This document shows positions 26,381-39,501 of a stretch of DNA of 64,000 nucleotides, piece after piece (position 1 is the stretch's first letter; the number at the start of each line of letters is the position of its first letter). The notes under the pieces are model-generated. The model did not search any database, had not been told where the DNA came from, and saw only the letters and a program-made list of their open reading frames with translations. Made by a program: the position numbers and the translations under genes. Source of the DNA: Spirometra erinaceieuropaei (taxonomy: Eukaryota > Platyhelminthes > Cestoda > Diphyllobothriidea > Diphyllobothriidae); assembly GCA_902702965.1 (NCBI GenBank), contig CACRXP010000047.1:408903-472902 (forward strand). The letters are read 5' to 3'.

Positions 26381-26408
26381 TTGTCCCAGCGATCATGTTT
26401 CCTTCTTC

Positions 26409-29344
26409 TCGCTCATTTTCGTCCAGAAACAGCCATTTTGCCTGATTTTCTTAAAAGACGAAAGTCCACAACCGGTGCGCGATCCGGTCAATTTGGAACA
26501 GGGCAAAGCAGAAAACTACTGTCTGTTCGATTAGCCTTCAGCCGTTGTAAAATAAGGATTGTTGCTTCAAGAGGGTTCGCCAATAAGAAAATAGGAATAA
26601 AATATGGGCTCAAGAGAGGATGATATGAGAGTGCTCTTAGTGAATCAGTCTTCAACGTTTGAACGGCTGACTACATTAATAAAATTCACGTTTATCATGC
26701 ACAAACCTGACCGATGTTTCTTCGTACTAAAAAAGGGAAACTATAAATGCACGATACCCGTGCTGACTAGTTCTTTTACTGCCCATGGTGAATGAAGCCA
26801 ATTTTTGCTGAAAATGTTGAGTTTATGATTTCAAAATAAAGCGACTTCCTTTCTCTCTGATTATCCTCACATTAAGAATATGTGCTAGCGAATTTAGGGT
26901 AGGGGCCTACAAACGTATTTTAATTCTTCCACAAGAATGCTACCCGCTTATATTACAATGGCTTGTTAAGCTAAATTTATGAGGCACAGTAACTCACTCA
27001 ACAAACTACTATAGGGATAGAATTCTGACGAATCCTAAAATAATTACATTGAATCGGACGGGATATTTGTTTTATCATTTGCGCCTTCATTGGCGATGGA
27101 TAACAGCCAATGAGAAAACGAGCCGGCAAAATCCAGCCAGACCGGTGTCTGGCTTGCCATAATTATGGTCTGTCCGGTTTTAGCTACGAAGGAGCAAACT
27201 ACAACGCGATCTGCAAGGCAAACAACTGCCCACTTTAGACTTGGCCTATACAATGAGGACTGAGCGTGGTATCAATTAGCTACAGAGAGAGCAAGAGGGA
27301 AATATGTGGACCTTACGCGAAATCATCGAAAATACGTCTAAATACTCATAGGGAAGCAAAGGACATTTTACCGTTCACAAGGACCGATTTGAATGCGGGT
27401 GTGGAAGTTAGGTATGCACAAACCAATAGCGCGCTCATGGAGAAAGAGGGACCTACACAATTCACTTATGGCCATGGAGAATGAAAGAAGTAGGTTGTGA
27501 TAGTGTGATCAGCATACTTCTGATACGATCAATATTTTGAGCGGAATTGACGTTTGATTTCAGGGCAAAGGCGAACAAATATAACAAAAGGACTTATAAA
27601 TGCCATAGTAATTAAATGAACAAGTTAATTCATGCTCATCACCCGGGAAATTTGTTTGAATATACTCCATTAAGAGCATTGTTCTTTGACGGATATAACC
27701 CTTTCCTATCTTTTGCGAAACAAATGGGTTCTGTGGTAAACAAAACTTATGAAGACAGTTGAAGCGCCATTACGTCCAGATATGGACGAATCTACAATTT
27801 AATTGTGTCTACCTCACGTGTCAGGGGAGGATTTTGTCGTTTGCAATGTTTGGACAATTTTTTCATGTGCCACCCCTCAGCGTGTTCTATGTCAGTATCT
27901 GCAATCCATGGCCCTCGCAGCCTCGTGTGCGCTGGCAGTCCCCTGTCACCTGGCTGACTGCCGGTAGGTGCACGTGCGCTCCCGCTGGGCATACGGGGGG
28001 TGGGCAGGGCTACAAGGGTCATCATCCTCGTCCTTCGATCCCTATTGGGTGTTGTTGCTGTTGGTTGAAAACCTGGTCATTTGCTGTGTGGACCAGGGGG
28101 TGTGGAGTTGAACGTTGTGGTGTGGGCTCGACGTGCCATCCACCTGCGCCCTCCCCCGCCTCCGGTCCTCTTGACTCTGTCTCAACGCTGGGTCCAGGTA
28201 GGGAGTGGGGGAGAAAGAGTGCGGCAGATGCTGCACAAGTCCACTGTCACTATAAATTAATTCTCGAGCAAGTCACCGTGCCCGCTGCACCTTGCTGTGT
28301 AGCACACAGTAAATATCGTCGAAATCGACGGTCGGACTTTCATGTGTCCATGAGTCTGTTCTTCTCAGGCCTCATTTGAAATACTGCAGAGGTAATTACG
28401 ACATGATAAAGGTCACAGGGTTACTCAACTCCGTACAGGTGGTCTCCAAGTCGTCTAAGCTTTTCACGTAGTAACTTGTTGTGGAGTGACGATATCAACA
28501 TTAGGCCCTACTTGAAAAGACAAATCGAGGTAGCGTTAAGTCACTAACCAGAATTCAGTTTTTAAGTGGCGCAGTGTGCATTTGTGCAATTTATGAGAGA
28601 AATCAATATTTTCGATGCCAAAAAGAGATAAAATCACTCGAGACTTCAGGAAACGATTCGGTATGGAGTCTTCAGATTAGGTTCCTTTCATCGTTGACAG
28701 TTTATAGTTACTCCGCTTGTTTTTAACCTTAGCTCTGAAATAATTGCGAGTTTCCGGGCAAGTGTCAGCTGATTTCATATTGTCCAGTTTACTGCAGACA
28801 CGATACGAATCTTGACTGCTTTCGGGACATTTCCTCTCTAATTAATTGGAAAGGACTCTATTTAAATTGCTTTCTAACCTGAGTAGGGACGAAACCCTCC
28901 CTTTCTTATCACAGTCTATGAACTCTGTTTTTGCTTCGTTAAACTTTGGACTCTGTTCAACGGTTCTCCGTGGAGGATTTCCAAAGTTTTCTTAATTTAC
29001 AAAATAGAGATACGAACAAATAGATTCATAGGCTGTGTTTCGTAGACTGACAAATACCACGCTTACTATGCGGAACAGAAACTGATTGATTAGAAAATTT
29101 CTAAGCCTTAAAAGCCCGAAATTGTTAGTCTGACAGTTTTTGTTCCCGCCGGAATCCAGTATTGCATGTATATTTGACAGTAAGCTGTAGCTATTTTTCA
29201 CTGAGCTCATTTTCACGCCATCATTCTCGTTGCAAGATCACCCTTGTCCGTCTCATCTGTAAGAAGGTCGTCTGTTGGGGGGCTTTCTCACGGAAATTGA
29301 CTCTTGTTCCTTATTCTACACAATCTGACGAGCTTCCAAACTAT
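26409..29344. other. No gene recognised outside repeat A
   Basis: Short frames only (27266-27484 and 26381-26623, plus). No splice-supported exon seen. Confidence 0.4.
27890..28345 (+). repeat. Repeat A, copy 4 (long)
   Basis: GCAATCCATGGCCCTCGCAG at the start, CTCCCGCTGGGCATACGGGG in the middle, and CTTGACTCTGTCTCAACGCT and ATCGTCGAAATCGACGGTCG at the end. A 206-codon open frame crossing it is incidental. Confidence 0.88.
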
Positions 29345-29725
29345 CATGGTGCGCCAAAAGCCGTAGCTTAGAAGGCTGCGAACTGAAGGGATAGCCCTGT
29401 CCTCTCAGGATATTCATTCGAGCTGCAATGGCTCCTACTTATTTTAGCCTCCATGACATTCCCACTAAGATGAGGTCGAAACCGCCCCTTTCTTGTTTCC
29501 GGCTGATCGGTCCGCGTAGGTGGACTGTTTAGCTTTCTCAACCACGGTGACTCCGAAATTCCTGACTCTGTCTTTTCACCAGACTCAGGTATGTGGGGAG
29601 GCAGAGGGCGCGGTATATGCGGCGCACGTTTGTTATCATTATAAACCAATTCACGCCGCCGTCCCTGAGTCCCCCATTTAGTGGGGCACACAGTGGGCAT
29701 CGTCATTTAAGATGGCCGGACTGTC
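29345..29725 (+). repeat. Repeat A, copy 5 (diverged)
   Basis: The 5' GCGCCAAAAGCCGTAGCTTA matches sequence at about 140 near copy 1. The 3' part has TCCTGACTCTGTCTTTTCACC, GGGGAGGCAGAGGGCGCGGT and CACACAGTGGGCATCGTC. Confidence 0.7.
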
Positions 29726-29840
29726 CATATTCAGCCCGCTAATTGCTCAATTTGTATTTCTGATGTGTTTGCAACTGTGCAACTTCTGAAAACACTCTGG
29801 AGTCTTTTGCTTGGCAAAGTACCATCCAGTTTACGACAGT

Positions 29841-30827
29841 GAGTGGGCTAACTCATGAAATGTCAACTTAAATTTCGAAATGCCTTTTCGTTTCGAAAAG
29901 ATTAATTAAGTAGGACTGTAAAACTAATCAGTCTGAAGTATAATTCTATAATAATTCTGTTACCACAGGAAACGGGCTTTTGAAAGAACCTTCTTTCGGC
30001 TGCATGCAAAAACTATACTCTGTAAAAAATGACTGCTTAAGTAGCATGCATTTTTCTCATTGATTTTCGGTGTCTCTAAAAAGCTAATTATGTCTAATGG
30101 AAAACATGCGTAAAATATTCTTTCTTTCGCTAATTCGGTAGAAAATTACGTCTTCTTTCAATTTGGTACTCGAAGGAGGGACAGAATTCGGTTTTAAAAA
30201 CGTTTCTAATTGTGAGACTTTTAAATACCATGAAATGACCGTTCATAGAACGTAATTGTTCTGTCTTTATCAATGTGGCTTGTACAATTAACAATATGAC
30301 CCAAATCCACTGCTTGATTTTATGAACACCATATGGTCCCCTCTTAATACTATAAAGAAATGTGTGGTTTTCCGCACGTGGAAAATACATGGCTTGTAGT
30401 TTGGAAACCCTGAAGGCTAGTGTGACGACAGAGCGGGTTCAAAATTATTCGGGAATTGGAAAATATTTTAAAAACCGGACTATATCCTTTCTTCGAGTAT
30501 AAAATTGAAAGAAGGCGTAATTTTCTACCGAATGAGTGGAAGAATGAATATTTTTAGGTATGTTTTTCATGAGATATAATTGGAATTTTCAGGACATCGA
30601 AAATCAATGAGAAAAATGCATTCTACTTAAGCAGTCGTTTTTACAGAGTTTAGTTTTTGCATGCAGCCGGAAGAAAGTTTTTTCGAAGGCCGGTGTCCTG
30701 TGGTAACTGAATTATTATAGAATTAAACTTCAGACTGGTTAGTTTTACTAACCATCTTAATTAATCTTTTCGAAACGCAAATGCATTTCGGAATTTAAGT
30801 TGGCATTTCATGAATTAGCCCATCTTC
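29841..30827. mobile_element. Foldback element E, copy 2
   Basis: Same family as the 12 kb element: ends GGGCTAACTCATGAAATG and complement, inner blocks GCTGCATGCAAAAACTA and GCTTAAGTAGCATGCATTTTT on both arms (left about 29841-30195, right about 30450-30827). The central 200 or so bases differ from copy 1, so only the arms are conserved. Confidence 0.8.
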
Positions 30828-32584
30828 TTTAATACTGTTCACACGATGTGTAAGATAATCATGTTTATGGCAAAGCATCATATTCATTGAGTGGCCTCTT
30901 TAAAAGGATTTACAATGCGAATTAGAATGACATGTAGTTTGAAGGCGCTAAGAGCAGGTGGGTAGACGGCTCTAGTTTCAGAATATACATACATTAGGCT
31001 GCATCTTCGAAACCGATATGCTTCCTTCTTTCCGGGTTGCACTTGAAAGAAAGGTTAGTTGTTTCAAGAAAATCCGAACGAATAAAGTTGGCGTGTTCCT
31101 TATCCACTAAAATGAGACTGTCTGCGCAGGAAAACACTGAAGTACGGTCAAAATTATACGTTAAGTTAACAGTCATTCTTTTTTTTGAGCAATGACATAT
31201 GTACCTGTTAAAGTGCTGCCTAAGGAGCGACTACGCGAATTTACTTGAAACATGCCGCCTGTTTCCCTGTTTTTTAACCTTGCTTCACTGGACCTACGAC
31301 GTATATTACGTGCGGTATCATTAGGTTCAGTGCACATTGCATTTGCGTGTTCACCATGGCCCCTTTTGTAATTGTTTAACGCCTTGGCCTCTATTTGGAG
31401 TATTGGGCTGCCTCAGGCAAAACTCTTTTATGACGGCCAATTATTTAAAGAAACCGATGAAACTCCTCAAAGGGGTAAAAGAGCATATATTGTGGATACT
31501 TGCATAGGATATTTCTCTAGCGGAATGCAGACACACAAACCTCTCTTTAATCTACACAGAAAAGGCCTAGGTATTCGTTTTGCCATCTCAGGCCAGCTTC
31601 TTATGCATTTAGTTACTTCAATGACGCGAAATTCTAGTTCACTGAGATATGAGAATCTCCTTAGTGGAACATTGAACATGCTATTCAGCCGGTGAAGACG
31701 CAGCTATAAGTTACAAATGTTACTAAATCGCCTTTAAAAGGGCGCATTTACCAACTACATTTCCTCCAACTGTCATGTTTGTGTTGTTGGCGCCTAGCAT
31801 TGTCTTTTCTTCCCGTCATAAAACGAATTTTAGTTTAGCATATCGTATCATCTCTAGTTATGTTTAATCCCATCTCCGTTGGCCGCAATTGAGTGTGTTT
31901 CCTTTCTGCCGGCAAAAAGCGCAACCCCTTAGAGCCCATTGGAACCGTTTTAATCCACCAAAAATGGACGCAACACTTCGCAACACAGATGAGTTCACGT
32001 AACAAATGGCTATAAACACTAAGTAGCCTCTCGAGGGCCTTCTCCCTTCTGGTTAACCTGTGAGTTGTGTAAAACTGCTAGAAACGCTGATGGTCGGTGA
32101 GGCGTTTATGTTCCTGCAAAGGCAGCTGTTCGTAGGCAATATCTATAGTGCCCATTTTCCTCTTTGAAAAGAGTGCCATTAAATGACTATGGGAAAATTC
32201 TTCTGGATGGATGTCATGAATAACAGTTCTGATGCCGGCGCTTATGTACGCAGTGCCTTGATCGTATCTTCAGCAACTGTCCATTGATCCGTTTTCACTA
32301 AAAATCGCAAACTTAACACGGAAAAACTAGTACTGGCAACATTCTTGTGCCAAAGTTCTCTAGATAAGAAAGTGAACGTCTGATAAAGTGTTCCACGTGA
32401 TTTTGCAAAATAGAGCAGTCATTTTAATACGGAAATTTCTTTTGATAAACGGCTGTCGGCAACTCCAACTCTGCAGGCACCAAGGAGCTCTTGAGCATGA
32501 CTTTCAAAGTTTGAGTACGTCCTGATCTGCTCTATTAACTGAAGATTAAAATAAACGATTTCGAATAATTTCCATTTTAGTATA

Positions 32585-32720
32585 AAAAGGTACTATACTA
32601 GCAGAACAGGTAGTCGCTAGAAGCCCAGACACGAGGGTTTTACGAATATTTTGCCGCTGCATGGCACAGATGCGAGGGGTTGGACTTTTCAGTTGGTTCC
32701 TCTGTATTCTCCGTGCGATT
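32585..32720 (+). repeat. Repeat D, copy 2
   Basis: GTCGCTAGAAGCCCAGACAC, CGAATATTTTGCCGCTGCAT, GGCACAGATGCGAGGGGTTG and CAGTTGGTTCCTC. Confidence 0.65.
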
Positions 32721-32999
32721 TCTGATAGATACTCCAATTTAGAAATTGTTGCTTCTTTTTTTAATTTTCTCAGAAATCAACTGCTGACTTGGAGTAGCTC
32801 AGTTTATACTACAGTCTGTAGGCGCAGACCATTTTCACCCAATGCAGGGAAAACAGTTGTCGATAAACACTTTTGGGATAAGGGGCGAAGGCCTAAATTG
32901 GGCTTCAGACACAATGAGGTAAACACGTCGATTAACCTGGTCGGCGAGTGTCCTTCGCATGATAGTGAATATTCCCGATAGTGACCGATAGATCAGCTA

Positions 33000-33250
33000 A
33001 CACGTGGCTCAGTGATGGGGTGCTTTACTTGAGGCTAAGTTACTGAAGCACCCGGGTTCGAATCCCAGGTTCTGTAAACCTCATATATAAACAAAAACCC
33101 TCTGATCAGCTTGATGTCGGACAAAGTGTCTGTTCAACCTGCTTGCATAGACAATTGGTCTAAAACGGTCTTGTCCTTAGTGCAAAATAGCAAAATGAGG
33201 AGAGCGTGAGGCCGATTCTGCATGATCTTTTCTCACCACAGTAAACATAG
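33000..33250 (+). repeat. tRNA-derived repeat (family J)
   Basis: A tRNA-like start at about 33000-33085 has GTGGCTCAGTGATGG (A-box-like) and GGGTTCGAATCCC, a good B box. The part between can form GGTGCTT paired with AAGCACC. It is followed by a body with GGAGAGCGTGAGG that is also found at the window's left end. Probably a second SINE lineage. Confidence 0.65.
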
Positions 33251-35904
33251 AGTTCCCTTTATCTCTCATAAGCACTTCATATTCATGATTTTGGCTAAAT
33301 CTGCCAGGCGGACCAACTTTCAAGTTCAAATGCCTCCCCGTTAATTGGACCCGCTCATGACATCTCTCACCGATATGTTACCTGACTTCTGTCTGGTTCC
33401 GGCTGGTTGAGGAATGAGCACGTGTGCGACAGGCAGGTGCGAGGGACAGTTGCCTTGTCAATCACTGAGCCCAAACCTATCTTCATTTGTCATGGCGGTT
33501 CCTTGATAATGTAACCTACGCTGAGGGAATGATAGAAATGCTGTAAATGCCTTCATTATATCAGTCCGCATAATATGTGCTGGTCCTCCTCGTACTCGAC
33601 AAAACAAACTGTGCCATCAGGCCAGTAGAGCACATCTTAAGCTCTCTTCAACACTTTTGCACCAGAAGCGCATTACGCAGACCCACCACACTTAAAAGAA
33701 GGCGATACCCTTCATACAGCCCTTTTTGAGCCCCCACTCTGCTTACATCATTATTCTTTACTCCAAATAATGCTCACAAAATTCGCCAGTAATCCTGTTG
33801 ACACACGTCCCATGTATTATCGCAGTTCCCCTGAGGCAGCTAGTTACACTCGCCTTGATGCACTTCTGTAAGTGAAGATGTCCGACCAGAGGGATCGAGC
33901 GGGTCCCGTCTACAATTCTTTGCCACTGCAATTTGCACATAATTTAAGACCAACATCACTCGAGTCCCACAGCTGGGTTAACTGAATTGCGCAGGAGGCA
34001 GGCACCTGAGCCCAACTGGTGTCATTTGACACTGCCGTTGGAGTGTATGCGAAACGGTTTGATCTCGCCCTTCTCCCGCCAGAAAAATAGCAATCCGAGG
34101 GACTTTATTGGTATGCAAAGTACTAGATGGCATCACCGGTGATTAAAACATCTAGTTTCATGATCTCTTTCGATTTTTTTATGCAGATCGTACACTTGCA
34201 TTTAATTTCAAAAATATGACCAAATGTCGGAGCGTCGGACGTCTAACGGAGTTCGAAATCTCAGGGAAACCGCGAAGGCATTTCTTTTTTGGACCGTGAG
34301 AAGTTGGAAATGAAAAACTGATATCCTTACCATGACAGGTTATAGACAATAGAACACTGAAACGGCCAAAACTGCGTCAGATAGACAGGATCAAACCTTC
34401 TGCCATGTAATCTTCTTCTGGTACTTTAATGATGTGAATTAATTGATATTTGTCGGGGGAATTCATTTTGGTCTGAACAGCCGTTCTGGTGAAGCTACAA
34501 GTTTCAGATGATCCACAAGGGGTCGCAATATTGACCTATTTCTTGCTTTCAAGCTTATTAGCGGAGAATCCATAAATTCGATCTCCTCCACAAGCGCTGC
34601 CGTCTTCTATGCTAAAAATGAAAAGAACGCGGGACAGTTTCCCCGCCATCCGTACTGATTCGCCAGTGTTACGAAGCGCCGGACGTGGCAAAGCGACAAA
34701 AGTAACTTATTCCCTAACTAAATGTACGAGGTCGAACATCCCCTCGCCTATATAAGTATGCTGATTTTCAGCGTCGCGGATGCAACTCACAAGATGCTGT
34801 GACCTAGAATACCACTTGTCAGTAGGGAGAGCATGGGCGGTTATTTTTTTTACTGTATTTATTTTGCTCGCAAAAGCTTCCTTCTAATGGTGACTTTGAT
34901 TCAAATCAGTTTTTTTTAAATTTACCAAAGCATTTTTAAATAAATCCGGCGGTCCCTTTTGCCTAGATGGTGAGTGTCGCAGATTAAGTCCGCTCGCTCC
35001 TTCCCCGTACTGCTGTGAAAAGATATTAAGACAGGCAAAATGCTGACTTTAAGCGATTTCTGCAATCGTAGAATCGGATTATGGTTCCAAAAAATCGAGC
35101 AAGACCAGGTATAAAAGATCGCATTCTTTTTAAAAAGCGCAAAACTCATTCGATTTCAAAAGTTCGATTCACAAATCGACGGAATTAAAGGTCATGAAAT
35201 GCCACAAAGAGATTGGTTGACCGTGGTTTTTTTACGTTACTGAGAAGTGTAAGGCATACACAAATCGATAAGTACCTGCCAAACACTGTAAGTTTTCCTC
35301 ATGACGTCGTGGAGATGTTGAGGCAGTGTCTGACTGCCGTCGACTTTTAAGGTATGCAGAAATTGTCAACAGAAAGACGGACGCTCGAGTCCTCAAGACG
35401 TATGGTTAAAAGTAGTAAGATCATTCTGTTGCGAATTTTTTATGATATGACTGTGTCCAAAAATGAGTAGGGCGGAGGAACACTGTGCACAGTAAGGAAA
35501 GAGAATAATTTCATCTGTCGAAAGCCGAAAATGCATATTATATGCCTGTCGAAATCATTCACAGAGATTTTTGACAATATTTTTCTTAAACAGATAGAGG
35601 AGCGTTCTAATCATGAAAATTCATTTTAGAATAGTATTTACCTCTGAGGCTGGGTCCTCCATTAGAAAAGTCTATGAAGTTGGGCCAGGCACTCATATGT
35701 TACAAGAACTTCCTCCGAGAGCAGACCCTTCCGATTACGTCTCTTATGGACGCCGCCTTTTTGGATGATCGTCGAATTCGGCGAGTGGTCAATCTGGCGA
35801 TCAGCTACGGGGACTGTCTATGCAGGGTGTGCGTCGAAGTTCAAAAGGTAGCCTTCGGCTGACATCTTAACCGTAACTTGTGCGTGAGTTATTTTATATT
35901 GATA

Positions 35905-36010
35905 GAAGACTTGCACCGCATCTACCGCACTCTCCCCTCCTCAACCTCCCCTGCTCGGTGGCAAGACAGAGTCAGGAAGACCGGAGGCGGGTCCGGGCGA
36001 AGTGGCTGGC
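35905..36010 (-). repeat. Repeat A, copy 8 (short)
   Basis: ACTTGCACCGCATCTACCGC, ACTCTCCCCTCCTCAACC, and AAGACAGAGTCAGGAAGACC, CGGAGGCGG. Only the 3' part is present, about 200 bases before the plus-strand copy 6. Confidence 0.85.
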
Positions 36011-36194
36011 AAAGCTGCAACAGAGCGTTTACGCGTGTCGCCCATGACCTAACCCGGTAGAATATATCAGGTATTTATAAAACGGGGCGTGTATTTCCCG
36101 TGAGTGAGTGTGCCAAAAGGGGCATGTTAAAAGGGGATCCTTGAGCATGACTTTCATTTTATCAGTCAGCCACCTCAAGGCATACAAGCATCTG

Positions 36195-36640
36195 CTATGT
36201 TGTGGTCCGCAAACCATGGCTCTCGCAGTCTAGTGTGCGCTGGCAGTTCTCTGGCACCTGGTTCCCTGTCGGTACATGAACTCGCGCTTCCCCTGGATAT
36301 ACAGGTTGTGAGCATGGCTGCCCAGTCAGCCCCCTCCTTCTGACCCGTTCTGGTGTTGTTATTGGTTAAAATTCTGGCTTAGTGTTTATTGTAGACCAGG
36401 GGGTGTGGAGTGGCACGCCTAGGTGCGGGTCCGGTTGTGCTAGTCACATGCGCCCTCCCCTGCCTCCGGCCTTCTTGAAGCTGTCTTGACGCCGGGTCAA
36501 GGTGGGGGGAGGGGAGAGTGCGGTGGATGCAGCGCAAGTCTACTCTCATTATAATCTAAATCACGCGCAAGTCACTGTGTCTTCTCCATTTTGCTACGAG
36601 CACACGGTAGACATCGTCCGGCACGACGGTCAAACTGTCG
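36195..36640 (+). repeat. Repeat A, copy 6 (long)
   Basis: GCAAACCATGGCTCTCGCAG to ATCGTCCGGCACGACGG, with CAGGGGGTGTGGAGTGGCAC, GGGTCAAGGTGGGGGGAGG and AGTGCGGTGGATGCAGCGC. The best match to a consensus by eye. Confidence 0.88.
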
Positions 36641-39094
36641 GCCACTTCACATATGCAGACGATAATGATTGTAGGGGGGAAGGCTATCCCGTCAGCTGAC
36701 AACCTTCAAAGCCACGACATTTAGCGCGTCATGATATATTCAAACGCATCAGATTTATGATAATGAGATGTGCGTTTGCGTGCTATGGGGGGCAGCCATT
36801 ACCCAGAGTCGACCTTGCCCTCTCTCCCCACCCCCTCCCCTGCACCAGTGAACTGTCCGAGTCTGTATACTAGCTGGTGATGTGATTGAAATGTCTTCAG
36901 TTGTAATATTCTTCACCGACGCCAACTATGCGCCGGGATTCTGAAAAATTAGGATACCGTTAACTCTTACGAAGGTAATCTAATTCTTCAAACAACGGAC
37001 AGTCTCTTCATCTGCAACTCCCAAACCACTTTTTTCTGGCGACAGTCTCCTGAGTGAGTCACGGTGAACATATATTTGCAATTTTCAAAAACTGGCCCAT
37101 GGCAAGGAAACACTTATCATTTCGAAGAATAGTTAGCAAAATAATGAAATTTCATATTTTCCACTAAGTCCTTATTTTATTTTACAATGTTTCGTTATGT
37201 AATGTGAATTAATGTCATGTTATCTGAGTTCTTGCTCCTCGGTAAAAAAATATGTTTGTAAGCTAACACACAAAATGCACAAGCCGAACCCTTCGTTTTT
37301 TGACGAACAATTTTCTCTTTAACACAATAATTATTCGGAAGGCTCTAAGGGGAGAGTTGCACTAATTGGGCTTTCTTTTGGATTTAATGACATTCCATAA
37401 GCAACATAACTTATTTCATATGCACGGGAACTTTAGATCATTGTAGCCGACAATTAAAGTTGACGGAATACATTTGAGCTGTAAGTGACTTATAGTCGTG
37501 AGTAAGTAGCCACAATCATGCCTGCCCCTATAAAGGCAAGTTCGTAAACTTTGATCCAAAAAGTATAACGACCCTGTGGAAACCATAGCAGCAACTCCGT
37601 AAGCATCCAGTGGTTGTGGTCTTAAAACAAAATGCAGGCGCTCAGGCCGTTATCAAGTTCAACATTACTTGTAGCGTTAATTTTTGAAGACAGTGGATAT
37701 GGTGATTTGTGATGACATGTATAATATTTCAAAAAAGCCTTTGTATATAAAGTTACCAGGCAACTTGAAGCGCAAATAGAGACTACGCAGTTCCTGACTA
37801 CAGATACGAGTCTGAAAGCTCAGGATTATAAACGAAGTGTTCCGGTGCTCGACTCTTCTTCTTCACTTATGCATACATCTGAAACTCGAAATTTCGCCTT
37901 CATTCGTGAGATACTATTCTCTTATTAAAAGCCTGAAGTGCTAGTGGAATGTCGAAGTTGCCTTTCAGCATTTAAATGGAAACTAAGCTGAATATGCGCT
38001 TACGCGGTTGTATGACTATAATTGCCTATAAAGTTCAATCAGAACTAATTTTTAGAAATATCGTACAACAATGAGCTCAAACAGTTGGTTTCTGTGCTCA
38101 CGACCGAGATGTATGATGTAACAGATGCTTAACCTGGAATCGGGAAGGACCCCTTGAATGAAAACGACGGAGAAGATGAGGCTGATTTGCAGTCACTATT
38201 TGTTCTCGATGGTGCTTTTAGTCGATTGTCGGGCGACTTTATTGCCTCACCGCAGTCGATGACTTCTGAGGATGCTAGTTGAGGCAGAAGCCGTCTAAGG
38301 TTAATATTAAGATAAGCATTTTTCTGCCTCAAAGGAGTTTCACTCGAAATATTTGCAGGTGTTCAATAAAACCATAAAGGCTATTTAATAGCAACCAAGC
38401 AGACAACATTTATCATGACATATGCTAAGCCACATCGCAGTATCATGGCTTCTAGATTGATGAAACGACATGAAAATGCACCAAAATGGGCCGCAGTGTA
38501 AACAAAATCTTTGTTCCATTTATACTGATTAATAGGTGTTCGCTGGAAAGCTTTAAATGGATACTCAAAAATTTTAGACCAGGTGAACAAGAGAATAATA
38601 ATCAGTGTCAATAAGCGTGCTAGGGTTTAGTATTAAAATAAACCAATCGCAGCAAGTTTAAACTAGTCTTCCATACAACACAAAAAGGCTATTAGTTTAG
38701 TGCTCGTGCTCATAAAATATTCGCAATGGTAATCCTCGCAAATAGGATAAAGTAAACAAGTGATACTTCTGGAAATTTTGAATAAGTTCTCCTCCGACCC
38801 TTTTGAGGAAAAGCGTTGCAAGAAATTAGTAACGTCTCTTTGAGCAGGTAAATAGAGCGAATAAATTGCAAAGGGAAAATCACGACAACGGCCAATCATA
38901 ATTAATTTCTAAATGAAGAAGAGATTACGAAACATTCCTGTACAAATATTGCGGTCATTATGCCAAAGAATATCAAGTCTTGATGCCTAAAAGTTAGAAG
39001 GAATACAGAGAGAACGACAATTGAGACTTAAATGACTTTGCTGGCTAGGTGTATCGAAAATGCTATGTTGTATATGCATATATATGTGCATAGT
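36641..39094. other. AT-rich, no gene recognised outside the candidate exon
   Basis: Contains the exon candidate at 38134-38294. Minus frames at 38381-38611 and 38663-38899 are AT-rich and unsupported, although TCTTCTTCATTTAG just upstream of the latter resembles an acceptor. Confidence 0.35.
38134..38294 (-). CDS. Candidate orphan coding exon of unknown gene
   Basis: On the minus strand TTAATATTAACCTTAG is followed by 161 open bases ending CGATTCCAG before GTTAAG, a plausible acceptor and donor. The open frame reads SSEVIDCGEAIKSPDNRLK then a Ser-rich stretch ending FKGSFPIPG. It is less AT-rich than its flanks. No domain is recognised and no neighbouring exon was found with confidence. It could be an internal exon of a gene with long introns, or chance. 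Confidence 0.35.
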
Positions 39095-39245
39095 AAAGGT
39101 ATTATACCGTACTCCCGAAATAGATACTAGTTAGAAGTCCAGACACGTGTTTCAACGATACTCTGCTGCTGCGAAACACGGCTGCAAGGGGCTCGGCTCT
39201 TCAGTGGGTCCCCTAGCGTCCTCTATGCAGCGGCACACATGTCCG
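39095..39245 (+). repeat. Repeat D, copy 3
   Basis: CTAGTTAGAAGTCCAGACAC, GATACTCTGCTGCTGCG, CTGCAAGGGGCTCGGCTC and TCAGTGGGTCCCCTAGCGTC. Confidence 0.65.
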
Positions 39246-39501
39246 AACTTTTAGTTAGTATCAGTGTCTAAAGTACCGTATAATACCATTACCATATATA
39301 ATTCATACCACTCGCAGTACTGCTTGTTTGAAGAATAGACATTACATGATTACTCCGCGGTAGTTGATTGTCTTCGACTCGAATATTCATTGAAATTTCG
39401 GGTCATACCCTAAAAATTCGTACCTAAAAGGTTAATCTCCGTGTTCTGCACTGATTTATTTCTGAAATTATTCGCTCGATGTACACATATGTATAGAACA
39501 A

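Larger units (their letters stand above)
26232..26408. mobile_element. Palindromic pair of hammerhead-bearing Penelope ends
   Basis: Two copies of the same terminal repeat of about 75 bases face each other with only about 10-15 bases between, so the whole unit can fold into one long hairpin. The outer ends match those of the 13.4-14.05 kb element (CAGCGATCATGTTTCCTTC). Confidence 0.8.
30828..35904. other. No gene recognised apart from repeats D and J
   Basis: Two frames look mildly protein-like: 31372-31695 (+, 107 codons) and 30994-31176 (-, ending HIGFEDAA). Neither has a recognised domain or good splice signals. Confidence 0.35.

Noticed and set aside
27759..28379. 206-codon plus-strand open frame
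   Set aside because: Most of it is repeat A sequence, which is broken in all frames in other copies.
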